Shown piece by piece: positions 25,256-36,027 of a DNA stretch of 64,000 bases. Under the pieces are notes generated by a model. The model had not been told where the DNA came from, ran no database searches, and saw only the letters and a list, made by a program, of their open reading frames with translations. The DNA is taken from assembly GCA_011365055.1 (NCBI GenBank), contig RDOG01000001.1, forward strand, positions 372,001-436,000, read 5' to 3'. This stretch comes from Promethearchaeota archaeon (GTDB taxonomy: Archaea > Asgardarchaeota > Lokiarchaeia > Helarchaeales > RDOG01). Numbering within the stretch: position 1 is the first letter of the stretch; each line of letters begins with the position of its first letter. Both the position numbers and the translations under genes were made by a program.

Positions 25256-26410
25256 TTAAACTAATTTTTTAACAGCTTCTTCGAGTCCATCAATTGAGAG
25301 ATAAAACATAGGATAAAGTTTTTCAATTTGTTGTTTAGTAAAACCTCCATATTTAGTCGGGTTTAACCAAACTGCTTTTCCAAAATGATCACGCAATCGT
25401 TTCAACCATACGATACCAGGAATGCCATCAGGATCGTTATAATATAAGGAGCCTCCACTTTCAAATAACTCTGATGTTGCCATCATTGCATCACCGAGGA
25501 TTATGAGTTTATAATTCTTATCGTATTTTCTTATCACATCTTGCGTAGCAATCTTGCTTTTATCGCTCTGATACATATCTTTATAGAGATATTGATAGAT
25601 ACAATTGTGAAAATAGAAATACTTAAAATCCTTAAAGAATTTGACGTTATAAGCAGCAGAAAATAATTGATTGCATAGGTTAGCATATGGATCCATACTC
25701 CCACCCGCATCCATCAGAAGCAATACTCTCACGTTATTTTTACGTTCAGGTCGAAATATTAATTCTAAATCACCAGCATTCTTACAAGTCTGATCAATAG
25801 TATCTTCTAGGTCTAGTTCATCAGGGCACCCAATCCGCTTAAGCCTTCTTAATTTCTTAAGTGCAACTTGAATTTGTCTAATATCCAAGGTTAAATCATG
25901 TCTGTAATTTTGATAAGTTCTTGCCATTGCTAATTTCATCGCTTTCCCCATCCTATGTTGAGACCCAAATGAAATTCCAGAGGGATGATACCCCCAATCT
26001 CCAAATGGAGACGTCCCCCCTGTACCAATCCATTTATTACCCCCATCGTGACGCTCATTTTGCTCTTTTAACCGTTCCTCAAACAACCGTCTTAGTTCCT
26101 CTAAATCTAAAGATTTCAACATTTCAATTTCTTTTTCCGTCAAATATTTCATGTTCTCAGGATTCATTAACCATTCAAGAATATCATCATTTAAGGTGAA
26201 TTTTACGTCAATATCTTTGAAATAATAAGCAAAACACTGATCAAAAATATCGAAATATCCTTCGCTTTTAACTAAAAGGGCTCGAGCAAGATAATATAGA
26301 TTATCCAAACTGCAGTCTGCCAGAGGGAGGGCTTTAATAAAAGTAAGATATTCTGTAATAGTAACAGGGACTTTTTTATCTTTTAATAAAAAGAAAAAAT
26401 CGAGGAACAT
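25256..26410 (-). CDS. VWA-domain protein, CoxE-like
   Basis: A 384-aa cytosolic protein whose C-terminal half is a von Willebrand A domain with a MIDAS start 'LLLMDAGGSMDPY' (D-x-G-x-S type) at about residue 235 and a later 'LGDAMMAT'. The N-terminal half is helical, ending in a Gly-rich linker ('DGGNKWIGTGGTSPFGDWG'). This is the layout of CoxE/YehP-type partners of MoxR ATPases. It starts directly at the base after the MoxR stop codon (TAG followed by ATG), so translation is coupled. MoxR-VWA pairs usually act as chaperones that mature a metal enzyme or complex; the client here is not evident. Confidence 0.88.
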   Translation of the reverse strand: MFLDFFFLLKDKKVPVTITEYLTFIKALPLADCSLDNLYYLARALLVKSEGYFDIFDQCFAYYFKDIDVKFTLNDDILEWLMNPENMKYLTEKEIEMLKSLDLEELRRLFEERLKEQNERHDGGNKWIGTGGTSPFGDWGYHPSGISFGSQHRMGKAMKLAMARTYQNYRHDLTLDIRQIQVALKKLRRLKRIGCPDELDLEDTIDQTCKNAGDLELIFRPERKNNVRVLLLMDAGGSMDPYANLCNQLFSAAYNVKFFKDFKYFYFHNCIYQYLYKDMYQSDKSKIATQDVIRKYDKNYKLIILGDAMMATSELFESGGSLYYNDPDGIPGIVWLKRLRDHFGKAVWLNPTKYGGFTKQQIEKLYPMFYLSIDGLEEAVKKLV

Positions 26411-27262
26411 CTAAAAATATCCTCTTGAGCTGCCTCTTGAATATAATTCCTTTTTGGTAAATTCCTCTAGATCTTGTTCTTTTTTGATTAAAGATCCAAT
26501 AAAAGGAATTTCTTCTGCTAATTTTTCTTCTGAGATACCAGCTTTATTTAATATGGCGATCCAATCAATCAATTCACTCGTGCTAGGTTTCTTTCTTAAA
26601 AAAGAGAGTTTTCTTAACTCATAGAACTTTCTCATAACTTGATTGATTAATTTTTCTTTAATTTCAGGATGATGGACGTTTATAATTTCGCGCATTAATT
26701 TTTGATCTGGAAATTCGATAAAATGAAAAACACATCTGCGAAGAAAAGCATCAGGGAGCTCCTTTTCATTATTACTAGTAATGATAACTATTGGTCTATG
26801 TTTAGCTTTAATTTCTTCTCCAGTTTCAATAATAGTAAAAGACATATCATCTAATTCATTCAATAAATCGTTTGGAAATTCAATGTCAGCTTTATCAATC
26901 TCATCAATTAGAAGAACTACTTGTTCATCAGAAGCAAAAGCTTCACCAAGCTTTCCTAATTTAATGTATAAATTAATATTAGAAATATCCTTGTCACCAA
27001 ATCGCGAATCGTTTAATCTTTGTACGGTATCATAAACATAGAGGCCATCTTTTGCCTTAGTAGTTGATTTTATGTTCCAAGTTATTAATTTTTTCCCTAA
27101 ACCTTTAGCAATGCTATGTGCTAAAAGAGTTTTTCCAGTACCAGGCTCACCCCGAACCAATAATGGTCGCTCTAAAGCTATTGCCGCATTAACAATATTA
27201 CGTAATTCTTTAGAGGCAATATAATCATCCGAACCCATAAATTTATCAAAGGTTTGATTCAC
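26411..27262 (-). CDS. MoxR-family AAA+ ATPase
   Basis: A 283-aa AAA+ ATPase of the MoxR group. Walker A GEPGTGKT at residues 38-45, Walker B 'VVLLIDEIDKAD' near residue 125, sensor-1 'IVIITSNNEKELPDAFLRRC' with the arginine finger. MoxR proteins work with a VWA-domain partner as chaperones, and that partner is encoded directly downstream with abutting stop and start. It is first in a likely four-gene minus-strand set (MoxR, VWA, unknown, CPBP-like). The upstream spacer (about 128 bases) should hold the promoter. Confidence 0.93.
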   Translation of the reverse strand: MNQTFDKFMGSDDYIASKELRNIVNAAIALERPLLVRGEPGTGKTLLAHSIAKGLGKKLITWNIKSTTKAKDGLYVYDTVQRLNDSRFGDKDISNINLYIKLGKLGEAFASDEQVVLLIDEIDKADIEFPNDLLNELDDMSFTIIETGEEIKAKHRPIVIITSNNEKELPDAFLRRCVFHFIEFPDQKLMREIINVHHPEIKEKLINQVMRKFYELRKLSFLRKKPSTSELIDWIAILNKAGISEEKLAEEIPFIGSLIKKEQDLEEFTKKELYSRGSSRGYF

Positions 27263-27390
27263 TTATTGCACCAATTTTTTAATTTTTCTTTAATATTTTG
27301 TAAAAATAGAATGATCAATCTCATTATCCTTACAATATCAAAGGAATTAAAACTTTATTATTTTATAGGTTTTTATCTTAGTTATTACAA

Positions 27391-29688
27391 TTAAGAAAAG
27401 TTTTTCTTCACCAGTGTTTCTGCATCCTTGAAAACTTGGACATTTCCCATGAAATTTTCACCTAAATTTTCTTTAAACATTCCTTCAAATTCGACAATGA
27501 AAGATTTTAGCCGCTTCATTATGAATTCAATTGGTTCTCCTTTTAAAATTAACGCAACTTTTGTATACTCTCCATCATCCAACTCGATTTGAAAATTTTT
27601 ATAAGCTAATTTCTTCATTAAAGTATCTTCACCCCGACTAATTTCCATACCGAAATCTTGTATGGCAGTTAAAAAGCCACTTATTAAATCAGGGTCAACT
27701 TCCGAGCCAGTAGTAAAATCAAACTGATAAATCGACAAGCCTACACCTTTCGCGATTACCATAATATATTGTAATATATTAATAACGTATTTTTTTTCGA
27801 TATATGATAATTGTTCTTCTTGATTATTTGTAAGAGTGCAGAGATTTTCTATCTGAATTTTTTTCTCAGGAAAACTACTTTGATAAATTTCTAATTGGTT
27901 ACATCCAATTCTATTTAATTCAGAAATCCACGTAATAATATCATATTCAAGATCATTACGGGGTTTTTCATTTAAAGAATCACCCTCACGCTTTACTCCA
28001 AGATCCTCAATCCAATCCTTCATCTTTATGATAATAGAAGAACCAGGAATACTTCGCTCCATCTTAGACTTTATCTCATTTATTAAAATCAAGATGTCTC
28101 CAATCTTCCAATCATCTCTATTATCGCAATAATCGAAAAGAGTTATTAATCGCTTGAAAATTTCATCGGTATCCAAGATTTTTTGACTGATTTTTTCGAT
28201 TTTACCTTCTAATTTTGAGTGAGATTCAAAAGTCATAAGAATCAAGTTCTTAATATAAGCTAAAAACCCCGTTGCTTGTTTCATATCTCGAGTCCATACG
28301 ATCAATACTACATGGTTTCCTTCAATTTTTGATTCTATGATCATATTATCATTAGTTACTTTTGCCAATCCTGAATGAATAGTGGTAAAATTATTTTCAT
28401 CTACTTTAATTTCCGATAAATCTAATGCAGATATTTGGTCTAATACAATGTTGAAAGCAGAAGTTTGATCGATTTTAAAAGATATTTTTGTTTCACCTTT
28501 CTGTAATTGTTTTTTTACTTTTTCTATTTCATCGATTGAAGATGTTTTGGGAATTACTAATGGGCACTTAATCCAAATATCCTTAGGAGAAATAGTTGCG
28601 GTTTGTGGATTTCCAAACGGATCCATATAAGATATCGATCCAAAAACCTTTGATTGACCACATGTTAAGGGAGTTAAATAAAAATCTACACCTCTAGATT
28701 CCCCTGGTCGTAAAATATCGACAACCTTAAGCCTATCAACTATCTCATATTGGGAAGTTGGAATCAATGTTACATTTATATCAGTAACTACCGTATTGGA
28801 TATATTGCGGATTGCCGCTTTGAATCTTATTTCTCCTCCGACAAAGTCATATTCTCTTTTAATTTCAATTAAATCCTTAGATTCTTGAGAAATTGGCAAT
28901 CTGGGTGCCTCAAGAGCTACTGGTTTTAATATTTCGGCAGGAAGGGGTTCTCTTAAAGGAATTTCTTTCTTTCTCTCAACTTTTTTCTCTATATATCTTT
29001 CAATCATTAAGTATTTATCTTGATTTAACTGAAAAAGCTCTTTTCCATCTCTTTCAGTTTTGATTACTAATCCTGATGAGATCAGAGGTTCTAAATGATA
29101 ATTTATAGCTTTTATATCAATATCTTCAATTTCTTTCAAACCTTCAAAATCGACTTCTTGTTCTTGAAAAATCTTTGAAAATATCCTTTCTGCTTTTTCA
29201 TTTTTGAGAGCTAATATGGAATCTTCATTTTTTCTTACAAAATCAAAGGGGAAGAAAACTACATACTTTAAATGCTTTTTACGATATAGGAAATTAAAAC
29301 CTTCTAAAATCTTTAAGTGAACTTGAGCCACATGTGGATTTAAGCCAAGATTTTCTCTAATTTCCCTTAGATGTGATCCAGGTTTACCTCTAACAAAATC
29401 AAATATTAATTGTCTCTTTTCATTCTTGAGAACTTGCGTTCTTATTAACTTTTTTTCAGGAATTATAATTTTTTTTAGAAGTAAATCATAAATAGTTTTA
29501 TTTATTTCTTCATTTGGATAATTTAACTTCTTTACCGCAGTTTTATAAAGAGTTTCGATATTTAACGGCTTTTTGGTGCATAAATCTTCTGCGATATTAA
29601 GAATATCAATTGCAACTTGATTGATATTTTTTAAATCATCCAAAAAAAATTTCTCCAAATGAATTTCTATTCGTTTTTTAATTTTCAT
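27391..29688 (-). CDS. Multidomain protein: wHTH, beta-sandwich, longin-like C-terminus
   Basis: A 765-aa cytosolic protein. Residues ~90-150 and ~165-225 look like winged helices ('GSHLREIRENLGLNPHVAQ', 'IDIKAINYHLEPLISSGLV'). Residues ~275-390 form an Ig-like beta-sandwich ('FKAAIRNISNTVVTDINVTL', 'FYLTPLTCGQSKVFGSISY'), and ~400-490 a second alpha/beta unit. Residues ~633-765 show the longin-like pattern of this window: 'DPDLISGFLTAIQDFG', 'LKSFIVEFEGMFKENL'. A sandwich followed by an alpha/beta unit recalls adaptor appendages, but that comparison is speculative. There are no membrane segments. A DNA-binding role is suggested by the winged helices. Confidence 0.6.
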   Translation of the reverse strand: MKIKKRIEIHLEKFFLDDLKNINQVAIDILNIAEDLCTKKPLNIETLYKTAVKKLNYPNEEINKTIYDLLLKKIIIPEKKLIRTQVLKNEKRQLIFDFVRGKPGSHLREIRENLGLNPHVAQVHLKILEGFNFLYRKKHLKYVVFFPFDFVRKNEDSILALKNEKAERIFSKIFQEQEVDFEGLKEIEDIDIKAINYHLEPLISSGLVIKTERDGKELFQLNQDKYLMIERYIEKKVERKKEIPLREPLPAEILKPVALEAPRLPISQESKDLIEIKREYDFVGGEIRFKAAIRNISNTVVTDINVTLIPTSQYEIVDRLKVVDILRPGESRGVDFYLTPLTCGQSKVFGSISYMDPFGNPQTATISPKDIWIKCPLVIPKTSSIDEIEKVKKQLQKGETKISFKIDQTSAFNIVLDQISALDLSEIKVDENNFTTIHSGLAKVTNDNMIIESKIEGNHVVLIVWTRDMKQATGFLAYIKNLILMTFESHSKLEGKIEKISQKILDTDEIFKRLITLFDYCDNRDDWKIGDILILINEIKSKMERSIPGSSIIIKMKDWIEDLGVKREGDSLNEKPRNDLEYDIITWISELNRIGCNQLEIYQSSFPEKKIQIENLCTLTNNQEEQLSYIEKKYVINILQYIMVIAKGVGLSIYQFDFTTGSEVDPDLISGFLTAIQDFGMEISRGEDTLMKKLAYKNFQIELDDGEYTKVALILKGEPIEFIMKRLKSFIVEFEGMFKENLGENFMGNVQVFKDAETLVKKNFS

Positions 29689-29777
29689 TTATTATAACTT
29701 TTATTTAATAATAATTTCATATTTTAATAGGTATCTTAAAAAAAAAGAAAGTGAGAAAAATGGATCTTGGAAAAAAT

Positions 29778-32700
29778 TTAAGATTCCATTAATTCTTTAA
29801 GAAATTCTTTTTGGAATTCTTTGGGTATTTTCTTGAATTCCTCTATAATTTCTAGTTTTTCTTCAGAACTAGCATCTAATTTCAATAAAATTTCAATGAA
29901 TTCGTTCGGAAGAATCATAAAATCTTGATTAATAAATTTATTCAATTCAGCATCCTTCAATTCAGCCATATTCAGTAGAGGAATTTCATTTGAAATTAAG
30001 ATTCGCAATTTTTCTTCAATAGATAGATCAGATTTGGAAAATAAACTTTGAACTTCGGGGATTTTAGAGGTAGGTATTTCAATAGGTTTTATTTTAGAAA
30101 TTTTTAATTTTGTTTTCGCAACTTTAGGTTTCGTCTCTTTAGGTAGGCGCCTGTTGCGAACTACTACATAGGAGAGGATCCCGATACCAGCAATTGCGCC
30201 AATTATAAAGACAATTAGTAAAATTAATTCAAATGGTATGCCGCTAGGTGGTGTTGTAGTTACATCTGTTTGCTTGCCAATAATTGCATAAAACGAGAAA
30301 TGAGTCAAATTTAATTCGAGATAATTTTCTGTTGAATTTAAAGTTGCATTTAATGCATTCCAATGAGTGCCATTCCAATAATAGATATCTAATTCATCTT
30401 CTTCTATACCCTCAGGTAGATTTAATTCGTCATAATAGATTCGAATGGTAGCATTTACTTCATAATCAGTTCGATTCGTCTGGATTCGGATGAAAACCAT
30501 ATAAAATTCAGGAACGGTTAATCCTGCTGGAGTTATGGTATAAATGGAGAAATCAATTTGCAGAGAAACATTTGCACTCACGTTCATATAAACGATAGGA
30601 TTGGATGAATCATAAACTTTCATAATCGTGCAGACATATGGTTCAATTTCAAAAAAGCTGCCAGCTAAACCAGTCACTTCCGCATTAAGATTATTTGACA
30701 CGGTGGTCATATGAGTACTATTTCGTGCAACAACCACGTAATAATATATACCAAGGGAAGTATGGTTCAAGATGACGTGGTTTACAAATTCGTTAGCTGC
30801 TGGCGTTAATCGGGATAAATCAAAGAAGGTTATTGGAGATGATGAATAGTAAATTAAATAATTTGTGGCCCAAGTTACTTCATCCCAACTCAGATATACG
30901 CTTCCGTTCGTACTTATAGCGGAGACTACGTAATTAAGCAAGGTTCCTTCAAAACACGAATTATTTCCATAAGTGTTATTAGTTCCGCTTATTTTATCAA
31001 TACAGATACCATTTCTCAGAATTTCATTCCATTCTATGACGCCATGATGGGATTGGTCGACAACTATACCTGTAAGAACATTATCATAAACAATATTGAA
31101 GCGGACTTGAGTGTAATTACTCTGGAATAGGGAAATTCCATAATCCCAATTATCCGAAACGATATTATAGAATATTTTATTAAAATCCGCATTATATAAC
31201 TCGAACCCATTAAGATCGTTATTAATTACCTTATTATGAATGAATGTATTGTTATCTGCACCAGAGAATAAGCTGATTCCGACTTCATTTTCATAAACCG
31301 AATTATTATAGAAATCAGAAATTCGGCAAGATAGGAATAATCCTCTTGAAGTTTGGTTATAGACGGTATTATTCGTTACAATAGCGTAGTCCGATCCATC
31401 CCACACTACTATACCATCAGAATTGTTATATACAGTATTATTATGAATGGTGCAATTATCTGAACCAAAAATGTAAATCGCATTCACGAGCGTAGTAAAT
31501 ATTTCATTCTCCGTAATGTTGGTAAAATCGGAAGTTTGAACGCGAATTCCGTTATTTGTTTCATAGATAATATTTTTATAAACGGTGTTATTACTTTCAC
31601 TCCCCGTATTTTGCAAGTCAATTCCTTGATTCTTACATTTACTGATTTCATTATCATAAATGGTATTATTATTGCACGTAGAAAGAAGCAATATCCCGCT
31701 TCCAGCAGTGTCTCCTGTTATGTCATAAATTCGATTATCTGTACAATTATTATGATTTGAAAGATGAATTAAAATTCCATCCCCACCATAAAGCCCGGCT
31801 CCAGAATTATTAAATATTGTATTGGAAGTTAACTTGTTTGAATGTGATGAATAGAGGTAAATACCTATCCCGCCGTAATTAGCCAATCCAGTGTTATTAA
31901 AAACCGTGTTATTATGAAGCGTATTATTATGACAAAGATTTAAATAAATACCATTGCCCATGCTAATAACTCCACTTAATGAAAAAGAAGCGGTGTTGTT
32001 ATGAATTGCACTATCTTCAACTTCAATTAAATTAATTCCAAAATAATCATTATTATAGAGCGTGTTTTCATGAATCTTTAATTCATTGCCAATTTCAGCA
32101 TGAATACCCTCTTGATTGTGATGAGCAGTATTATTAAGAATCGTACAATTATCAGAACTATAGAGATAAATTCCTTGATATTTATTGGAAAATACTGAAT
32201 TATTGATAATCGTGCAGTTATCAGAATTGATGCATTGGATTCCCCTTCCATCGTTCAGGCTTGAACAGTCGTAAATCGTGTTATTACTAACCCTACATTC
32301 ATGAGATAAGTCTAAATAGATGCCGGTATCAACAACATGCGCCACTTCATTGTCTTTTATGGTATTATTCACAGCTTTATTTAAATATACACCATAAGCT
32401 GAGCAATCAAATAACGAATTATTATATATGGTATTATTTCCCGACTCCAGAACGTAAATTCCATATTGTGTGTTATCATTCCCATAAATTGTATTGTTTC
32501 TTACCGTATTATTTTGGGTATTAGTCGCGAAGTTAATGCCATATGAGGACGAATTTCTGATTACATTATTTAATATTGTATTATTCATGCTAGAACTTAG
32601 GGATAAGCCTCTTATTGCGTTTTCGATTGTATTTTGAGTAATAGTGTTAAAATTACCTTGAGTAATATTAATTCCAACACCTGATGACTGGAAAATTTGA

Positions 32701-35700
32701 TTATTCGTAATGTTGTTATTGAGACACAAATTATTGAAATGTATTTCATTTGAATTATTCCACATATGATTATCCAAATACGTGTTATTTTGGCATTTAA
32801 TCGTTGTAAATCCATAATTCAAGTTATTAAAAACAGTATTATTTAGGAAAATTGAATAATTAGTGCTTTCAAGATGAAAACCTCGTGGATTTCTAAAAAC
32901 TGAGTTGTTCGTAGCATTAAAATAATGGGACGTAAATGCATAAATTCCATATTTTGTGTTATCATAAGCTCTATTATCTTGCATCGTAATGTTTTGACAA
33001 CCTTGGAAGTGAAATCCATTTTCGTAATTATCATAGGCAGTGTTATTCGTGAGATTGTTGTATCCAGCATTAATAAAGTAAAATCCATTCTTGGTAAGTG
33101 AGCCGTATGCAGTATTATTAATTATATTAGAATGTTCAGTACCAGTTAAATCGAATTGATCTCCGTTATTATCATATGCAGTGTTGTTGACGATGGTACT
33201 TCCATCGCAACTCCATAAATAAAACCCGCGAGCGTTATTATGTGCTAAATTATTTGTTATGTTACTATCATAACATTGTAGTAAATAAATCCCATAAGAC
33301 GTGTGGTCATAGGCAGTATTATTGATAAAAGTCCAATCATTATGTATTAAACCCCCATAAAAACCTTGGTAATTCCCATAAGCGATGTTATCCTTGAATG
33401 TCGTGTCATCACAATACCAATAGCAATAAAATCCCGCTGCAGAACCATATGGATTATTATGAGCAATGTTTGCAGTTAAGTTATTGCTTACTGATTGATA
33501 CAAATGAAATCCAGCACCTGCATTAGCGGCATTGCCCTTATTTTCATATGCTTCATTACGAGTTAAATTGTTTTCATTAGATTGATACAACGTAAATCCT
33601 GCCCCTGAATTTTCACCCGTTCCAAATTGTTGAAAAGCAATGTTGTTATATAGCAAATTTTGATGCGATTGATATAAAAGAAATCCACTCCCTTCATATT
33701 CAGTTCCATCTGAATTATTATAGGCAGTATTATTTATCAACGTTCCATTCACCACATTAGATAATCGAATCCCCGTCGTGCCATTAAAAACGATGCAATC
33801 CCGGAGAATAAAATGCTTCGATGTGCTAGAAATGTTGATGCATCTTTGCCCCAATCCGCTACCGTTAACCACATAATTTTCTATTATATATGGATTTGAT
33901 GCCGACCCGTTTCCAACGCTGGCAAAAGCCCCTAGTTGTGCATCGGTCTGAATGATAATTGGTTCGGAAGGCGTGCGATTGTGATAATAATCTAATAATG
34001 GAAAATTATCCTTGGCATTTACGGATCCAACAGTTGTATAGGGGGTATCCCAATAGATATTATTTACTAAACTCGCGCTAGGATACCGAGATTTATAATC
34101 AGTCCAATAATTTCCTAATGTGGATTGATTCCAGAAATTATTAGTACCATCATCGGAAACTTGGATGCCGGTCCCGTTATTATTTTCAAAATAATTCAAA
34201 AATATTGTATTTGCCGTTCCAGAGGTGACATTAATTCCATATCGTGCGTTATCGATGATCTGATTCCATTTCATATTATTCTGATCTGCGTTATCAAGTT
34301 GAATTCCATCTTCGAAATTATCGTGAATCATATTACACCAAATAGAATTTTGAAGAGTTGAGTTCAGATATATGCCTATCAAATTATTAAATATTTCATT
34401 ATATTTGATAGTGTTTTGATAAGATGATAAATCAATCAGTATTCCGGAATCAGTATTGTTATGAATTATATTAGAAATAAATGTGTTGTTATTTCCAGAC
34501 AGTACCCAAATCCCTCGTTCGTTAAATGAAGCATTATTACTTATGATGATATTATCTGGACTATTACTTAAAAATTCGATCCCCAAAAAATTAGCGCTAA
34601 GCTCATTATTTGTAATTTTATTATATTTTGCGTCATTAGTTAAAGAAATTCCAACATTATTATTACTAAAATTATTATAATCTAAATTATTATTTTGCGA
34701 ATTATCTATATTAATTCCATAATTTGTATTGAAATATGCAGTATTATTAAATATTCGTCCATTTATGACATTTTCGAGCGTAATACCGTTAGTTCCATTA
34801 AAGACGAGGCAGTTACGTAGAATAAAATATAAGCTTGTACTTATAATAGAAATACAATCCAAGCCCAATCCACTCCCATTAACAACGTAATTTTCAATAA
34901 TATAAGGATCGGATTCAATTCCAGAACCATCACTTGCAAAAGTTGCCAATACTGAATCAGTATTAATTGAAATAGGCTCGGATGGAGTATAGTTGTGAAA
35001 ATAATCCAATAAGGGAAAATAATCCACAGATTTGGGAGCACCTAGAATTACATAAGGAATATCCCAATAAACATTATTGGATAGGGTAGAACTAGGATAG
35101 CGAGATTTATAATCACTCCAATAATTGCCGAGTGTAGTATAATTCCACATGTTGTCAGTGCCTTCATCGCTTGCTTGAATACCAGTTCCATTATTATCTT
35201 TAAAATAATTCAATGTGATTGTATTTTTCGATCCAGACATGATATTCACGCCATATTGAGTATTTTCAATAAAATAATTCCATTTAATTAAATTAGTATC
35301 AGCATAATTAAAATAAACAGCGTCAGAGCTAACTCTATAAATATAATTATACATGATCGTGTTGTTTTGGGAATAATATACATAGATTCCTCGAATACCA
35401 CCAGAGATTTCGTTATCTAAAATAGAATTATTGGTTGAATCATCACGAACATAAACGCCATAAAAAGTATTGTCATAAATCGTGTTAGAAATAATGCTAT
35501 TGTTAACGCATAATAAATCCAAATATATTCCGTGCGCATTATCATGAACAGTATTGTTAATAATTAGACCATTTGCTACATTTTCCAATTTTATACCAGC
35601 ATGAGTATTAGTTATATAAGAAATTGTGCAATTTCTTATTATGAAATAATCTGTCGTACCTATGATTGTTATTCCATGTTGAGTTGTGCTTGTAGAAATA

Positions 35701-35960
35701 ACATAATCTTGGATTATCCAAGGATTACTTTCCGAACCATCCCCAGTATTATTAGAATAATAACTAAATTGGGAATCATCAGTTATTACAAAAGGTATAT
35801 TTGATTGTATTTCTAATTGAAATTGATCGTTTTCTGAAACAATCTCGTCGGTTTTAGTTTGAATTAAATTAAAATTAAAATATAGGGAAATGATGGAAAG
35901 CCCAAAAGAGGAAATAAACAAAAATAATAAAAAGGATGATTTAACTTTTTTGATATTCAT
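29778..35960 (-). CDS. Giant surface protein: right-handed beta-helix, Fn3, TM anchor, cytoplasmic tail
   Basis: About 2060 aa. An N-terminal signal helix (SSFLLFLFISSFGLSIISLYF) is followed by three blocks with 'PYIIENYVVNGSGLG'-type sequences, then a very long stretch of NosD/PbH1-type rungs rich in 'NNT', which forms a right-handed beta-helix. After this come a fibronectin-III-like domain ('VYLSWDEVTWATNYLIYYS'), another beta-sandwich, one membrane helix at about 30156-30240, and a 125-residue cytoplasmic tail with a basic linker and a folded-looking helical end. ATG 35960 is chosen; TTG 35975 is upstream in frame. Beta-helix proteins of this type bind or cut polysaccharides. No catalytic site was identified. 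Asn-x-Thr sites are very abundant, consistent with heavy N-glycosylation. Confidence 0.85.
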   Translation of the reverse strand: MNIKKVKSSFLLFLFISSFGLSIISLYFNFNLIQTKTDEIVSENDQFQLEIQSNIPFVITDDSQFSYYSNNTGDGSESNPWIIQDYVISTSTTQHGITIIGTTDYFIIRNCTISYITNTHAGIKLENVANGLIINNTVHDNAHGIYLDLLCVNNSIISNTIYDNTFYGVYVRDDSTNNSILDNEISGGIRGIYVYYSQNNTIMYNYIYRVSSDAVYFNYADTNLIKWNYFIENTQYGVNIMSGSKNTITLNYFKDNNGTGIQASDEGTDNMWNYTTLGNYWSDYKSRYPSSTLSNNVYWDIPYVILGAPKSVDYFPLLDYFHNYTPSEPISINTDSVLATFASDGSGIESDPYIIENYVVNGSGLGLDCISIISTSLYFILRNCLVFNGTNGITLENVINGRIFNNTAYFNTNYGINIDNSQNNNLDYNNFSNNNVGISLTNDAKYNKITNNELSANFLGIEFLSNSPDNIIISNNASFNERGIWVLSGNNNTFISNIIHNNTDSGILIDLSSYQNTIKYNEIFNNLIGIYLNSTLQNSIWCNMIHDNFEDGIQLDNADQNNMKWNQIIDNARYGINVTSGTANTIFLNYFENNNGTGIQVSDDGTNNFWNQSTLGNYWTDYKSRYPSASLVNNIYWDTPYTTVGSVNAKDNFPLLDYYHNRTPSEPIIIQTDAQLGAFASVGNGSASNPYIIENYVVNGSGLGQRCINISSTSKHFILRDCIVFNGTTGIRLSNVVNGTLINNTAYNNSDGTEYEGSGFLLYQSHQNLLYNNIAFQQFGTGENSGAGFTLYQSNENNLTRNEAYENKGNAANAGAGFHLYQSVSNNLTANIAHNNPYGSAAGFYCYWYCDDTTFKDNIAYGNYQGFYGGLIHNDWTFINNTAYDHTSYGIYLLQCYDSNITNNLAHNNARGFYLWSCDGSTIVNNTAYDNNGDQFDLTGTEHSNIINNTAYGSLTKNGFYFINAGYNNLTNNTAYDNYENGFHFQGCQNITMQDNRAYDNTKYGIYAFTSHYFNATNNSVFRNPRGFHLESTNYSIFLNNTVFNNLNYGFTTIKCQNNTYLDNHMWNNSNEIHFNNLCLNNNITNNQIFQSSGVGINITQGNFNTITQNTIENAIRGLSLSSSMNNTILNNVIRNSSSYGINFATNTQNNTVRNNTIYGNDNTQYGIYVLESGNNTIYNNSLFDCSAYGVYLNKAVNNTIKDNEVAHVVDTGIYLDLSHECRVSNNTIYDCSSLNDGRGIQCINSDNCTIINNSVFSNKYQGIYLYSSDNCTILNNTAHHNQEGIHAEIGNELKIHENTLYNNDYFGINLIEVEDSAIHNNTASFSLSGVISMGNGIYLNLCHNNTLHNNTVFNNTGLANYGGIGIYLYSSHSNKLTSNTIFNNSGAGLYGGDGILIHLSNHNNCTDNRIYDITGDTAGSGILLLSTCNNNTIYDNEISKCKNQGIDLQNTGSESNNTVYKNIIYETNNGIRVQTSDFTNITENEIFTTLVNAIYIFGSDNCTIHNNTVYNNSDGIVVWDGSDYAIVTNNTVYNQTSRGLFLSCRISDFYNNSVYENEVGISLFSGADNNTFIHNKVINNDLNGFELYNADFNKIFYNIVSDNWDYGISLFQSNYTQVRFNIVYDNVLTGIVVDQSHHGVIEWNEILRNGICIDKISGTNNTYGNNSCFEGTLLNYVVSAISTNGSVYLSWDEVTWATNYLIYYSSSPITFFDLSRLTPAANEFVNHVILNHTSLGIYYYVVVARNSTHMTTVSNNLNAEVTGLAGSFFEIEPYVCTIMKVYDSSNPIVYMNVSANVSLQIDFSIYTITPAGLTVPEFYMVFIRIQTNRTDYEVNATIRIYYDELNLPEGIEEDELDIYYWNGTHWNALNATLNSTENYLELNLTHFSFYAIIGKQTDVTTTPPSGIPFELILLIVFIIGAIAGIGILSYVVVRNRRLPKETKPKVAKTKLKISKIKPIEIPTSKIPEVQSLFSKSDLSIEEKLRILISNEIPLLNMAELKDAELNKFINQDFMILPNEFIEILLKLDASSEEKLEIIEEFKKIPKEFQKEFLKELMES
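30960..35800 (-). repeat. Tandem beta-helix coding repeats
   Basis: Within the surface protein gene, rungs of about 22-24 codons with the pattern 'N-N-T-(I/V/A)-Y-(D/N)-N' recur dozens of times, and a longer unit of ~110 codons (theme 'SEPI...TDSVLATFASDGSG...PYIIENYVVNGSGLG') occurs three times, near 35.7, 34.9 and 33.9 kb. Repeat-driven length variation and assembly problems are to be expected here. Confidence 0.8.
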
Positions 35961-36027
35961 TCTAATTCTACCCAATAAACTTTCTTAACTTTTTTAAAAT
36001 ATAGAATATTCTACATATATTTTAAAA

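Noticed and set aside
30960..35800. NNT-rich region as a microsatellite or CRISPR-like array
   Set aside because: It is a continuous open frame with beta-helix rungs; the repeats are protein-level and not identical in DNA.
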